NCBI GenBank assembly: GCA_900551095.1
Contig: URUJ01000004.1
Span: 1 to 64,000, forward strand
Length of the DNA stretch: 64,000 nucleotides
DNA from: an uncultured Anaerococcus sp.
Lineage (GTDB): Bacteria; Bacillota; Clostridia; Tissierellales; Peptoniphilaceae
Direction: 5' to 3'
The notes beneath the pieces are model-generated. The model saw only the letters and a list, made by a program, of their open reading frames with translations, did not search any database and had not been told where the DNA came from. The translations under genes were made by a program, and so were the position numbers. How positions within the stretch are numbered: position 1 is the first letter of the stretch; each line of letters opens with the position of its first letter. This document shows, piece by piece, positions 32,544-41,045 of the stretch.

Positions 32544-34786
32544 TATTTTTTATTTATTACTTCATCCAATCTAAAATTATTTGCCCACAATATATTATTT
32601 ACTTGATGGTAAGTCCACTTTTCTACATCAAGATAATCATTTTCGATATTTTTTCTAGTATTAATAAGATCTTCCAAATCATAAAAACACTTAAATGAAT
32701 CATTATACATTAGTAATTGATCATAGATAGTCTTGAAATTATAAGGAAAATTATCATAAGACTCATTTAATAAATTATCTATGGTATACTTGACAATGTC
32801 GCTATCATAATAAAACTCATTTGCATTGTATGAATTATCTTCATTCATTTTTTTGACAGTCTTAAAATCTGATCCAAAAGTATAAAAAGAATTATCATCT
32901 TTAAGATTATCAACAATCCCCCCATTTGAAGTCAGAATATTTGACATATTGAAAATAGCATTTAGTATGTGAAAATTCTGATTATCCATGGTAGGCAAGG
33001 TCAGATTCGAATAAATATCTGCAGCTGGTAAAATTTCTGTTATTTTCTTTACATTCAAATCTTCAATAAAGATTATTTTAATTTTTTCTCTAATAAATTT
33101 ATCTTTATCAATCATTTTTTTAAGAGCAATAATAAACTTTATTGTCTCTTTCGCCATAAAATAACCTTCGTTAGCCTTACCAGAAAATATATATGTTGTT
33201 GGTGTAAGCTTGAGATTACTATTATATTTTAGCATATAATACCTATATGAAATGGCTAGGCAGTTTAAAATCTGCCTTTTACTTTCATGCATTATTGATA
33301 GTTGTATATCAAATATTGAGTATGGATTTATTATATCGCTCATCCTATTTTTTATAATCTCAGCAAACTTTATTTTGTTATTATACTTTACACTTTCTAA
33401 ATCATTCAAAAAATGTTTATTAGTTTTTAATTCTTTTAGCTTATTTATTTCATGGTTAGAAAAATCATGAATATCATAATTTCTAAAAATCTTAACGAGC
33501 TCATGGTTGGTGTCCTCAGCATAGAGAATCCTATCTGTACCATAATTAAAATAAGAATGATTTATATCATTTTCTCTGTTAGCTGATATTATTTTTGACA
33601 AATAATGATAGTCTTCTGACAGATACTTATTTATATTTCTAAATGAAACTACTCCATTTTTTACAAGACTCATATCATTTGAAATCATTTGAAGACTTTT
33701 TTGTATTTCAATAATTGTATCCATTATTTCAGGATTTATCCTTCGAATCATTTCAATATCATAATCTTCAACACTATCATCTGTTATAGAAAAGGCAACA
33801 TGTTCAAAAACACTTCTTGCGATTTTGATAGCCTTAGCCATATCATAATCATAATCTTTGGTTAATATTCTTATAAATTCTATAAGTGCAAGACTAGGAT
33901 GGATGTCGTGAGAAAATATTCTAATATTTTTTTCTATTCCTTCTATACCACCATGTCTTTTATTATGTCGTCTGAAAATATCTCTAACAGCAGAAACAGA
34001 ATAGAAATATTCCTGCTTTAACCTAAAAATCTTGCCTTCGTAAGTAGAATCATCAATATATAAAAATTTGTTGATTGAGCTAATATTTATATAGTCGTCA
34101 TAGGCTTTTAGAAAGTCTCCACGAGAAAAATCATCGATATTTATTGGATTTACTACATCAGATTTAAACAATCTCAGGGTGTTTACGAAACTTGCATCAT
34201 CACTTAAAATCGGCATATCATAAGCAATTGATTTGTTTTTTCTACCATCTATATCTATTAGATAAGAAAAAGCCTTTTTATGTTCCCAATTTGATCCCTG
34301 CGCTAGCCAAAAATCAGAATATTCAACTTGTCTACCATCGACAATTTTTTGTTTTAAATTTCCATTTTCATATCTTAGAGCATAAGCAACTGCTCTCTTT
34401 TTTTTGTTTGCAAGTTCGTTTATTAAAGCTGATGATCCGATTCCAATATCCCCTACTCCAAGATTGGCCTCTTTTTCACAAGCGAGTATTTCATCTAAAT
34501 TAAAACCGAGTTCGTTAAGAGCGCTTCTTATTTCTTCCTTAATCTTAAGTCTATGAATATTTCTATCAATAAATTTACCAGGTAGGTATTCAAATGAGAG
34601 AATATAGTAATCTTTATCATTATCTATGGCTTTGGATTTAACCCAAGTTTGCCCTATTATTTCCATTAAATACCTGCACAAGCAGTCATATACTTCATTT
34701 ATTCTTGCATTTTCTGTATTTTTAGCATAAAAAGAATACAAAAAACTTTGTATTCTCTTTACGATAAAATTCTTATCAGTCTTCAT
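32543..34786 (-). CDS. glgP: Glycogen phosphorylase homologue lacking the PLP-lysine motif (pseudoenzyme)
   Basis: The 747-residue protein aligns from end to end with GT35 phosphorylases. It has YYILSFEYLPGKFIDRNI, DGRQVEYSDFWLAQGSNWE, HDIHPSLALIEFIRIL, an HExKRQ segment in IMHESKRQILNCLAISYRYY, IFSGKANEGYFMAKE, and IEDLNVKKITEILPAADI. However the EASGTGNMKF stretch, whose Lys binds pyridoxal phosphate, is replaced by TMDNQNFHILN (600-610), with Asn or His in the Lys position. GNGGLGRLAACF near the start is GVGDIGIGSSAL. Without PLP the enzyme cannot phosphorolyse glucan. The frame is intact and sits in the glycogen operon, implying a retained non-catalytic role. Low-complexity drift (I/N/D/K rich) marks the divergence. 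Confidence 0.9.
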   Translation of the reverse strand: MKTDKNFIVKRIQSFLYSFYAKNTENARINEVYDCLCRYLMEIIGQTWVKSKAIDNDKDYYILSFEYLPGKFIDRNIHRLKIKEEIRSALNELGFNLDEILACEKEANLGVGDIGIGSSALINELANKKKRAVAYALRYENGNLKQKIVDGRQVEYSDFWLAQGSNWEHKKAFSYLIDIDGRKNKSIAYDMPILSDDASFVNTLRLFKSDVVNPINIDDFSRGDFLKAYDDYINISSINKFLYIDDSTYEGKIFRLKQEYFYSVSAVRDIFRRHNKRHGGIEGIEKNIRIFSHDIHPSLALIEFIRILTKDYDYDMAKAIKIARSVFEHVAFSITDDSVEDYDIEMIRRINPEIMDTIIEIQKSLQMISNDMSLVKNGVVSFRNINKYLSEDYHYLSKIISANRENDINHSYFNYGTDRILYAEDTNHELVKIFRNYDIHDFSNHEINKLKELKTNKHFLNDLESVKYNNKIKFAEIIKNRMSDIINPYSIFDIQLSIMHESKRQILNCLAISYRYYMLKYNSNLKLTPTTYIFSGKANEGYFMAKETIKFIIALKKMIDKDKFIREKIKIIFIEDLNVKKITEILPAADIYSNLTLPTMDNQNFHILNAIFNMSNILTSNGGIVDNLKDDNSFYTFGSDFKTVKKMNEDNSYNANEFYYDSDIVKYTIDNLLNESYDNFPYNFKTIYDQLLMYNDSFKCFYDLEDLINTRKNIENDYLDVEKWTYHQVNNILWANNFRLDEVINKK

Positions 34787-34794
34787 ATATTTCT

Positions 34795-36225
34795 CTAAGC
34801 TTTAATTTTCTCATACATTTCCATATATTTTTCAGATGATTTTTCCCAATCATTTTTCTGATTCATAGCATTTTCTATTAGATGTCTATGTGTGTCTTTT
34901 TTATTATTATAGACATCAATAGCATTCTTAGCTGCGAATAATAGTTCGTGGGCATTTATATTTGCAAAAGAATATCCTGTGCCTTCGCCTGTGTATTCAT
35001 TATATGGAATAACAGTATCTTTAAGTCCTCCAGCTTCCCTTACAATTGGAAGTGATCCATAGCGCATAGCTATAAGTTGACTAATTCCACAAGGCTCTGA
35101 AATTGAAGGCATAAGATAAAAATCAGACCCAGCGTATATATCATGCGATTCCTTATCATTGTAATAGATTCTAGCAGCAACTTTTTCAGGATACTTCCAC
35201 TCAAAATACTTAAACATTTCTTCGTAGGTATAATCACCTGTACCCAATACAATTAATTGAATGTCTTCTTGTAACAATTCTTCAAGAATATATCTTACAA
35301 GATCCATCCCCTTCATTTCATTAAGTCTAGAAACTATTGCAAATAATGGAGCATCTTCTCTTTCAGGCAAATTATATAATTTCTGCACTTCTTTTTTGTT
35401 TACATACTTATCATCAATTGACTTTACATCATAATTTTTAGCTAGATTTTTATCTGTTTTTGGATCCCAGACTTCAAAATCAATTCCATTGACAATACCA
35501 TCTAGTTTGAAATTATATTCTCTAATGATTCCATCAAGACCTTCGCCATAGAAAGGATATTGAATTTCCCTGGCATAATTTTCAGATACTGTATTTACAT
35601 GAGTAGCGTGAACTATGCCGCCTTTCATAAAGTTTATCGCATCAAAATATTTCAAATCATTTTCATTGAAATATCTTCCATCAAGACCAGCAAGTGCCAA
35701 ATAATCGGCATTAAAAACTCCTTGATACTTTAAATTATGAATAGTGAAAAGGGTCCTAATATCTTCGTAATAGCTATCTCCTTGTCTAAAATCATTTACG
35801 AAAACATTAACCATCGCTGTATGCCAATCATTTGAATGGATAATATCCGGTTTGAAATTTATTTCTTTAGGTAAAAGTGTACAAGCTTTGGAATAGAAAA
35901 TATATCTTTCGGCATCGTCATCAAATCCATATAGGCCATCTCTATCAAAATATTCTAGGTTATCTATAAAGTAGTAAATGACTCCATCCCATTCTAATTG
36001 ATATACACCAGCATATTGATGTTTCCAATCAAGATCGACATAAAACTCTGTGATTTTTTCCATTTTTTCACGATAAGAGCTATCAATACCTTTATGTAGG
36101 GGCATAACAACTCTAATGTCAACCCCTTTTTTCTTTAGCTCTTTAGGCAAGGCTCCAGCAACGTCTGCAAGTCCTCCTGTTTTTATGAATGGTACTGATT
36201 CACTTGTTAGAAAAAGTATATTCAT
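34795..36225 (-). CDS. glgA: Glycogen synthase (ADP-glucose, GT5)
   Basis: The 476-residue protein starts with the KTGGLADVAGALPKEL motif, whose Lys contacts ADP-glucose. It has the domain-joining HSNDWHTAMV and TIHNLKYQGVF segments. The GT-B C-terminal domain follows, with FAIVSRLNEMKGMDLV, and SISEPCGISQLIAMRYGSLPIVREAGGLKDTV holding the acidic ligands. It extends alpha-1,4-glucan chains from ADP-glucose. The start overlaps the glgD stop. All expected residues are present, so polymer synthesis should be functional. Confidence 0.96.
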   Translation of the reverse strand: MNILFLTSESVPFIKTGGLADVAGALPKELKKKGVDIRVVMPLHKGIDSSYREKMEKITEFYVDLDWKHQYAGVYQLEWDGVIYYFIDNLEYFDRDGLYGFDDDAERYIFYSKACTLLPKEINFKPDIIHSNDWHTAMVNVFVNDFRQGDSYYEDIRTLFTIHNLKYQGVFNADYLALAGLDGRYFNENDLKYFDAINFMKGGIVHATHVNTVSENYAREIQYPFYGEGLDGIIREYNFKLDGIVNGIDFEVWDPKTDKNLAKNYDVKSIDDKYVNKKEVQKLYNLPEREDAPLFAIVSRLNEMKGMDLVRYILEELLQEDIQLIVLGTGDYTYEEMFKYFEWKYPEKVAARIYYNDKESHDIYAGSDFYLMPSISEPCGISQLIAMRYGSLPIVREAGGLKDTVIPYNEYTGEGTGYSFANINAHELLFAAKNAIDVYNNKKDTHRHLIENAMNQKNDWEKSSEKYMEMYEKIKA

Positions 36226-37352
36226 TAATAACTCCTTTGGTCTAATGATTCATTTTTAGAGGTTACATAAGGATTTGCTCTGTTTCCAAATAATCTAACA
36301 TCGTGGCCGATTTCAGTACCCTTATCTGTAATTACAAAATTAAGAATAGCTCCATCACCTATAACTGAGTCTTGGAATATAATTGAATTTCTAATGATAG
36401 CTCCCTTACCAATCTTTGCTCCTCTAAAAATAATAGAATTTTCTACTTCACCTTCAATAATCCCGCCGTTTGCTATTAACGAATTTTTAACATTTGCATT
36501 TTTAGTGTAGGATGTTGAAGGCTCATCTTTTGATTTAGTATACACTAAACCATCCTCATAGAATAGTTTATCAAATGTATTTTGATTTAATAATCTCATG
36601 TTAACTTCGTAGAACGAATTGATATCCTTAATTATCTCAAATTCCTTATCTTGTCTATAAAAATCTATATTTAATTTACCAGGATAAGCAAATATTGCTG
36701 ACAATAATGTGTTAGATACATTTCTTTGCATAGCTTGTCTTAATACCTTAAGAAAAGCTTCTTTTTTCATAATTAATGAACCTAAAAATAAATCAACAGT
36801 ATCTGTGATACCTAGGTTTAACCCAACGCCTACTGGTTTTCCGTCTTCATCTGAATTAATAATAGATTGGTTTAGATATTCTCCGTCCTCATCTAAGGTC
36901 TTATTTGAAAGTATTAAACAATCTAAATCTTCTTCTTTCATTTTTTCCATAGCATCACTAATATCTTCTTTAATAATATACATTGGATTTTTTATATATA
37001 CATATTCAAAATCGTGTTCTTGAAAATATACTATGGTATCATAATAAGTTTCTACTTCACTTCTATTACCATTACCAGAAAGGCCAACTGGGTTTATCAT
37101 AAGGCCACCATTTCTCCTATTTAATTCCCAGCTTTTGCCATTACCAACGTGGTCAAGTGTAGATCTTAATTTACTTCCAGCATATAAAATAACTCTATTT
37201 ATATCATAATTTGCAAGATTTGATAAAGCAAAATCTATAATTCTGTATCTACCACCAAATGGTAGCATATAATCAGGTCTAAACTCACATAGAGATCCAT
37301 AATTTGAATCGTTAAAACTTGGACTATAAACTAATGCAACAATTCTTTCCAT
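36225..37352 (-). CDS. glgD: GlgD, regulatory subunit-like ADP-glucose pyrophosphorylase homologue
   Basis: The 375-residue protein has a nucleotidyltransferase fold with GGRYRIIDFALSNLANYDINRVILYAG. It lacks the canonical GGxGxRL loop (VALVYSPSFND instead), as is normal for GlgD. A C-terminal left-handed beta-helix with hexapeptide repeats follows (NSIIFRGAKIGKGAIIRNSIIFQDSVIGDGA). In Firmicutes GlgD forms a complex with GlgC and modulates its activity. The next gene upstream is glgC, in the same operon. AGGAGG precedes its start. Confidence 0.94.
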   Translation of the reverse strand: MERIVALVYSPSFNDSNYGSLCEFRPDYMLPFGGRYRIIDFALSNLANYDINRVILYAGSKLRSTLDHVGNGKSWELNRRNGGLMINPVGLSGNGNRSEVETYYDTIVYFQEHDFEYVYIKNPMYIIKEDISDAMEKMKEEDLDCLILSNKTLDEDGEYLNQSIINSDEDGKPVGVGLNLGITDTVDLFLGSLIMKKEAFLKVLRQAMQRNVSNTLLSAIFAYPGKLNIDFYRQDKEFEIIKDINSFYEVNMRLLNQNTFDKLFYEDGLVYTKSKDEPSTSYTKNANVKNSLIANGGIIEGEVENSIIFRGAKIGKGAIIRNSIIFQDSVIGDGAILNFVITDKGTEIGHDVRLFGNRANPYVTSKNESLDQRSY

Positions 37353-37353
37353 A

Positions 37354-38487
37354 CTATTCCTCCTCTACTCCTTCTGTGCTGACTAGATAAACTTTCTCAT
37401 CATCTTCTTTTCCTATATCTTCAGTCAACTCCATATTTTCAGCAACTACTGCATTATAAATCTTAACTCCAGATTTTACTTTAACACCATTTAGCAAAAC
37501 AGAATTATAAACCTCTGCTCCTTCTTCAATTACAACATCAGAAAATAAAACAGAATGGTTAACTTTTCCGTCTATAATACAGGCTTCATTTACAAGAGTA
37601 TCTGCAAGTTCTGCTTTTTTACCAACTCTGTGTGGTGGGAGATTTAGTGATTTAGTGTATATTTTCCAATTATCATCATAGATTCCTAGTTCATTATCTG
37701 GATCAATTAAATCTAGATTTGCTTGCCAGAAACTTCTTACAGTTCCAACATCCTTCCAATAACCATCAAATTTGTAAACATAAAGTGGTGAGCCTTGCTC
37801 TAGCATTTTTGGAATAATATCATGACCAAAATCATTTGATGAATCCTTATTTTCATAATCTTCAATAAGCTCTTTTCTTAAAACCTTCCAATTGAAAACA
37901 TAAATACCCATAGAAGCTAGGTTTGATTTTGGATTTTCTGGTTTCTCTTCAAATTCAACTATTTTTCCTTCATCATCAGTATTCATAATACCAAAACGAC
38001 TAGCTTCATCCCAATCAACTTCCATAACGGCTATAGTACAATCTGCTCCTTTTTGTTTATGAACATCAAGAAGTTCTCTATAATCCATCTTGTAAATGTG
38101 ATCGCCTGAAAGAATTAATACATACTCAGGGTTAACTTCATCGAGATAATTAATATTTTCATAAATAGCTGATGCAGTACCTTCAAACCATCTACCACCT
38201 TCTTCTGTATAGTAAGGTGTAAGTATCCTTAGTCCGCCAAAATTTCTATCATAATCCCAAGCTGCTCCTATACCTAGATGTTCATTTAAAAGTTGTGGTT
38301 TATATTGAGTTAGGACTCCTATATCTTTAATTTCACTATTTGTCGAATTACTAAGGGCGAAATCTATAATACGATATTTTCCCCCAAATGGAACTACCGG
38401 TTTTGCCATTTCTCTTGTCAATGCTTTAAGTCTAGAACCTTGTCCACCAGCTAAAAGCATTGCTGCAGTATTGTTTGCGTTTCTCAT
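37354..38487 (-). CDS. glgC: Glucose-1-phosphate adenylyltransferase (ADP-glucose pyrophosphorylase)
   Basis: The start used is the ATG at 38487 with AGGAGGG just upstream. A frame extending to 38535 adds 16 unsupported residues. The 377-residue protein has MLLAGGQGSRLKALT (nucleotide loop), KPVVPFGGKYRIIDFALSN, ILSGDHIYKMDY and a C-terminal hexapeptide beta-helix. It makes ADP-glucose, the committed glycogen precursor. It is the first gene of the operon glgC-glgD-glgA-glgP-pulA-pgcA. A probable promoter lies at 38575-38604, sharing -35 bases with the divergent tmRNA promoter. Confidence 0.96.
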   Translation of the reverse strand: MRNANNTAAMLLAGGQGSRLKALTREMAKPVVPFGGKYRIIDFALSNSTNSEIKDIGVLTQYKPQLLNEHLGIGAAWDYDRNFGGLRILTPYYTEEGGRWFEGTASAIYENINYLDEVNPEYVLILSGDHIYKMDYRELLDVHKQKGADCTIAVMEVDWDEASRFGIMNTDDEGKIVEFEEKPENPKSNLASMGIYVFNWKVLRKELIEDYENKDSSNDFGHDIIPKMLEQGSPLYVYKFDGYWKDVGTVRSFWQANLDLIDPDNELGIYDDNWKIYTKSLNLPPHRVGKKAELADTLVNEACIIDGKVNHSVLFSDVVIEEGAEVYNSVLLNGVKVKSGVKIYNAVVAENMELTEDIGKEDDEKVYLVSTEGVEEE

Positions 38488-38553
38488 AAGCCCTCCTGTT
38501 TTATGAATAATTATTGTCTTCGTATATATACCCAATTATGGAAATTATATTCT

Positions 38554-38567
38554 AGAAAACCTTTTCT
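38554..38567 (-). promoter_or_regulatory. Candidate cre-like operator at the glg transcription start
   Basis: AGAAAACCTTTTCT is a palindrome close to the catabolite-response element pattern (TGAAAACGTTTTCA type), differing at the outer T and central G. It lies directly after the predicted glgC -10 box, about +1 to +14, where repressor binding would block initiation. A CcpA-like gene is in the window. This is a candidate only. Confidence 0.4.
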
Positions 38568-38574
38568 TATTTAC

Positions 38575-38604
38575 ATTTTATCACAATATTAATACTTTTG
38601 ACAA
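38575..38604 (-). promoter_or_regulatory. Predicted promoter of the glycogen operon
   Basis: Minus strand TTGTCA (38599-38604) and TAAAAT (38575-38580) are separated by 18 bases. The -35 overlaps the opposite-strand -35 of ssrA. The leader to the glgC ATG is about 80 nt and contains a small AGAAAA/TTTTCT palindrome. Confidence 0.55.
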
Positions 38605-38625
38605 GCCTTATATAATTAGTATAGT
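38598..38625 (+). promoter_or_regulatory. Predicted sigma-A promoter of ssrA
   Basis: TTGACA (38598-38603), 16 bases, then TATAGT (38620-38625). The tmRNA 5' end at about 38636 lies 11 bases downstream, allowing for processing or initiation. Confidence 0.75.
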
Positions 38626-38635
38626 TACTACATAT

Positions 38636-38990
38636 GGGGATGCCATGGTTTCGACGTGATTGAAGAGGCTTTGGCTGCAAGTCGTATATCAAAACGTAAA
38701 TTGATAATTAAATATAAACGCAAACGAAAACAGCGAAGCAAACTTCGCACTAGCAGCCTAGTAATAGGTTAGCAATGAATATTAGGTTCGTCGCAAATTT
38801 AATATTCGTTTTATAATTAAGCGACAACTAATATATCAAAGCTTTGAGATATATTGAGTAACATGAAGCTAGCAGAAAAAACTTTTTGTAAGTTTTTGAT
38901 TTTTATGTGAAACTTTAAAACTTAATAAACTTGTAGATGCCTTTGGTGATGCTTTCACGGACAAGGGTTCGACTCCCTTCATCTCCACCA
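38636..38990 (+). ncRNA. ssrA: tmRNA (ssrA)
   Basis: The RNA begins GGGGATGCCATGGTTTCGACG, typical of tmRNA 5' ends. It finishes with the tRNA-like AGGGTTCGACTCCCTTCATCTCCACCA, with CCA encoded and ending at 38990. Together the two ends form the alanyl-tRNA-like domain. The tag reading frame GCAAACGAAAACAGCGAAG... at 38720-38761 encodes ANENSEANFALAA and ends with TAG. The length of about 355 nt is normal. tmRNA rescues stalled ribosomes and marks their products for degradation. It is divergent from glgC and followed by a clear terminator. Confidence 0.96.
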
Positions 38991-38996
38991 AACACT

Positions 38997-39023
38997 TAAA
39001 ACGTTGATATTTCAACGTTTTTT
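38997..39023 (+). terminator. tmRNA terminator
   Basis: ACGTTGA at 39001-39007 and TCAACGT at 39012-39018 form a stem with loop TATT, followed by TTTTT. It lies just after the CCA end. A stretch of AT-rich DNA with no other feature follows to 39083. Confidence 0.9.
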
Positions 39024-39083
39024 ATTTATAATTTTTTGTAAAATTTATTTTATTTTTTAATATTAGCTATAAAAATTCCCACG

Positions 39084-39107
39084 AAAAAAACTCCCAAAAA
39101 GGGAGTT
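39084..39107 (-). terminator. Terminator of the dnaX-ybaB-recR-lipoprotein transcript
   Basis: AACTCCC and GGGAGTT pair across a five-base loop (39089-39107), with a long T-run on the minus strand after the stem. It lies a few bases after the stop of the lipoprotein gene at 39111. Confidence 0.9.
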
Positions 39108-39110
39108 CGC

Positions 39111-40109
39111 TTAATTTTTGTAATATATATCGTTTGTAGGTCTTTTGCCATTGAATATATTTTTGTCCAAATTTTCTAATTTGTCCATGTAAATTTCATA
39201 GACACCTACCATAGTATCCGAATCTATAAATGTATGATCTATAGATTTGAAAATTTTGGTGGCTTCTTCGTTTGTTATATCATAATTATTTATAATACGT
39301 TGTGATAATACAAAATTTTCATCAATACTTTGTTGGGCACTTTTATATTCTTCCAAAAATCTATCAAAACTTTCTTTATTATCTCTTAAATATTTTTTAT
39401 TAACTATGATAACTTCCGATAAAAAGTCTCCAGTTGAATTAGAATTTGGTAACATTGAAATGGTCTTATTCAAGTCAAAACTATAAAAAGATCTTCCCTC
39501 TAGAGCTATTGAATAATATGGCTCGGAAAGAATCGCTATAATATTTTCAGAATTTTCTAAATTTTTTAGAATATCTTTTTGATTGGAGTAAAATTCTGTA
39601 TTTATTTTCATTAATGATTTTAAAAGACCCAACTTTGAATCAATCAATTTGTTTAGTGATTCATTGAGTTCTGGAACCATTATCGTCATGCCCAACATAT
39701 CTTTTGGACTATTTATTTGTTTATCACTAATAATGTGAATATTATTTACAGCCGTAATTGCAGCAAGTTTTATATTTTCATTAGTTTTTGAATAAATGTT
39801 TGTTACTTGATATGCAGGGATAATCGCTATATCAAAATCTAACGTTTCTATCTGTGATAAATTATTTACTCTAGAACAATGGTATCGATTTTCGTTATCT
39901 TTATTTAATTTATCCATTATAATATCTGACGCGAAAGTTGTTGTTTTGACGTCAATTTTATTATTTACTGGTTTTTTTTCTACTTCTATTATATCTTTTT
40001 GAATTTTTTCAGTCTTTTTTGGTGTTGTTTTCTGAAAAATAGTACATCCTGATATAAATAAAATAGGAAGAATTGCCAATAAAATTCTTTTTAATTTATT
40101 CACTAACAT
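39111..40109 (-). CDS. Substrate-binding lipoprotein (NMT1/SsuA-like), orphan
   Basis: The 332-residue protein has a type II signal peptide with the lipobox ISGC (Cys 22). A periplasmic-binding-type fold follows (FDIAIIPAYQVTNIYSKTNENIKLAAITAV, SPKDMLGMTIMVPE, IAILSEPYYSIALEGRSFYSFDL), similar to the NMT1/THI5-like domain of aliphatic sulfonate, nitrate and thiamine precursor transporters. Such proteins feed ABC permeases, but no permease or ATPase is nearby. It overlaps the recR stop, so it sits at the end of a dnaX-ybaB-recR transcript. Ligand is unknown. Confidence 0.82.
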   Translation of the reverse strand: MLVNKLKRILLAILPILFISGCTIFQKTTPKKTEKIQKDIIEVEKKPVNNKIDVKTTTFASDIIMDKLNKDNENRYHCSRVNNLSQIETLDFDIAIIPAYQVTNIYSKTNENIKLAAITAVNNIHIISDKQINSPKDMLGMTIMVPELNESLNKLIDSKLGLLKSLMKINTEFYSNQKDILKNLENSENIIAILSEPYYSIALEGRSFYSFDLNKTISMLPNSNSTGDFLSEVIIVNKKYLRDNKESFDRFLEEYKSAQQSIDENFVLSQRIINNYDITNEEATKIFKSIDHTFIDSDTMVGVYEIYMDKLENLDKNIFNGKRPTNDIYYKN

Positions 40110-40701
40110 CTCTCCTATCCTCCAGAGCTCTCTCTAATGTAAGTTGATCAAAGTACTCTAGATGAGATCCTACTGGAATTCCTTGGGCAATTTTAGATAT
40201 TTTGATATTCTTTCCCTTTAGAAGGTTAGTTATAAAAAGTATTGTTGTTTCTCCTTCTATTGTGGAAGAAATAGCTAGGATTATTTCCTTTATATTTTCA
40301 TTTTCTAACCTCTTCATAAGCATATCAATATTAAGTTTATCAGCAGTTACGTTATCCGATGGAGAAATCAATCCTCCTAGGACATGGTACTTTCCCCTAT
40401 AGGCTCCTGATTTTTCAATAGCTATAAGATTTCTCACATCTTCCACTATACAAAGATATTCTTCATCTCTGGTGAAATCTCTGCATATTTTACAGGTTTC
40501 TTCTTCTGTAAGATTGCCACAAATTTTGCAGTGGTGAATTCTTTCTTTAACTTCCATAAGTGATTTTGAGAAATCTTCTACACTTTTTTTATCTTCGTCT
40601 ATTATACTCATGGCAAGTCTTTCAGCACTTTTCCTACCTATAGTGGGTAATTTTTGAAAATGTTCTATTAAATTATTTAATGATTCTGGTAAAATAGCCA
40701 T
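40096..40701 (-). CDS. recR: Recombination mediator RecR
   Basis: The 201-residue protein has an N-terminal HhH (HFQKLPTIGRKSAERLAM), the C4 zinc finger (CKICGNLTEEETCKIC) and a Toprim domain (YLCIVEDVRNLIAIEKSG then GRYHVLGGLISP-like KYHVLGGLISP), ending in a Walker B-like segment around GIPVGSHLEYFD. RecR with RecO/RecF loads RecA at single-strand gaps. It overlaps the stop of the ybaB gene by one base and the next lipoprotein gene at its end. Confidence 0.95.
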   Translation of the reverse strand: MAILPESLNNLIEHFQKLPTIGRKSAERLAMSIIDEDKKSVEDFSKSLMEVKERIHHCKICGNLTEEETCKICRDFTRDEEYLCIVEDVRNLIAIEKSGAYRGKYHVLGGLISPSDNVTADKLNIDMLMKRLENENIKEIILAISSTIEGETTILFITNLLKGKNIKISKIAQGIPVGSHLEYFDQLTLERALEDRRDVSE

Positions 40702-41036
40702 TACATTAGACCAGGAATATTAATTCCACCAGTTAGCTTACCCATATTTTCTTCGTTAAATTTATCAGCTTGACTTGCTGCATCGTTTATTGCAACCATT
40801 ATTAGATCTTGAAGCATCTCAACATCATCGGGATCAACTACATCTGGATCTATTTTTATAGCTTTTACTACTTTTTTTCCTGTAACAGTTGCTTCTACTA
40901 CTCCACCACCAGCAGAAGATGTGAATTCCTTTTCTTCAAGCTCTTGTTGAGCCTTTTCCATATCTTGTTGCATCTTCTTTACTTGTTTCATCATGTTGTT
41001 CATGTTTGGCATTCCGCCTCTAAAATTTCTAGCCAT
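40701..41036 (-). CDS. YbaB/EbfC nucleoid-associated protein
   Basis: The 111-residue protein begins with a Gly-Met-Asn-rich run (GGMPNMNNMMKQVKKMQQDMEKAQQELEE), then EFTSSAGGGVVEATVTGKKVVKAIKIDP, the conserved YbaB core. It is a homodimeric DNA-binding protein whose gene classically lies between dnaX and recR, as here. AGGAGG precedes the ATG. Function is nucleoid-related and not catalytic. Confidence 0.95.
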   Translation of the reverse strand: MARNFRGGMPNMNNMMKQVKKMQQDMEKAQQELEEKEFTSSAGGGVVEATVTGKKVVKAIKIDPDVVDPDDVEMLQDLIMVAINDAASQADKFNEENMGKLTGGINIPGLM

Positions 41037-41045
41037 TATTTCCTC

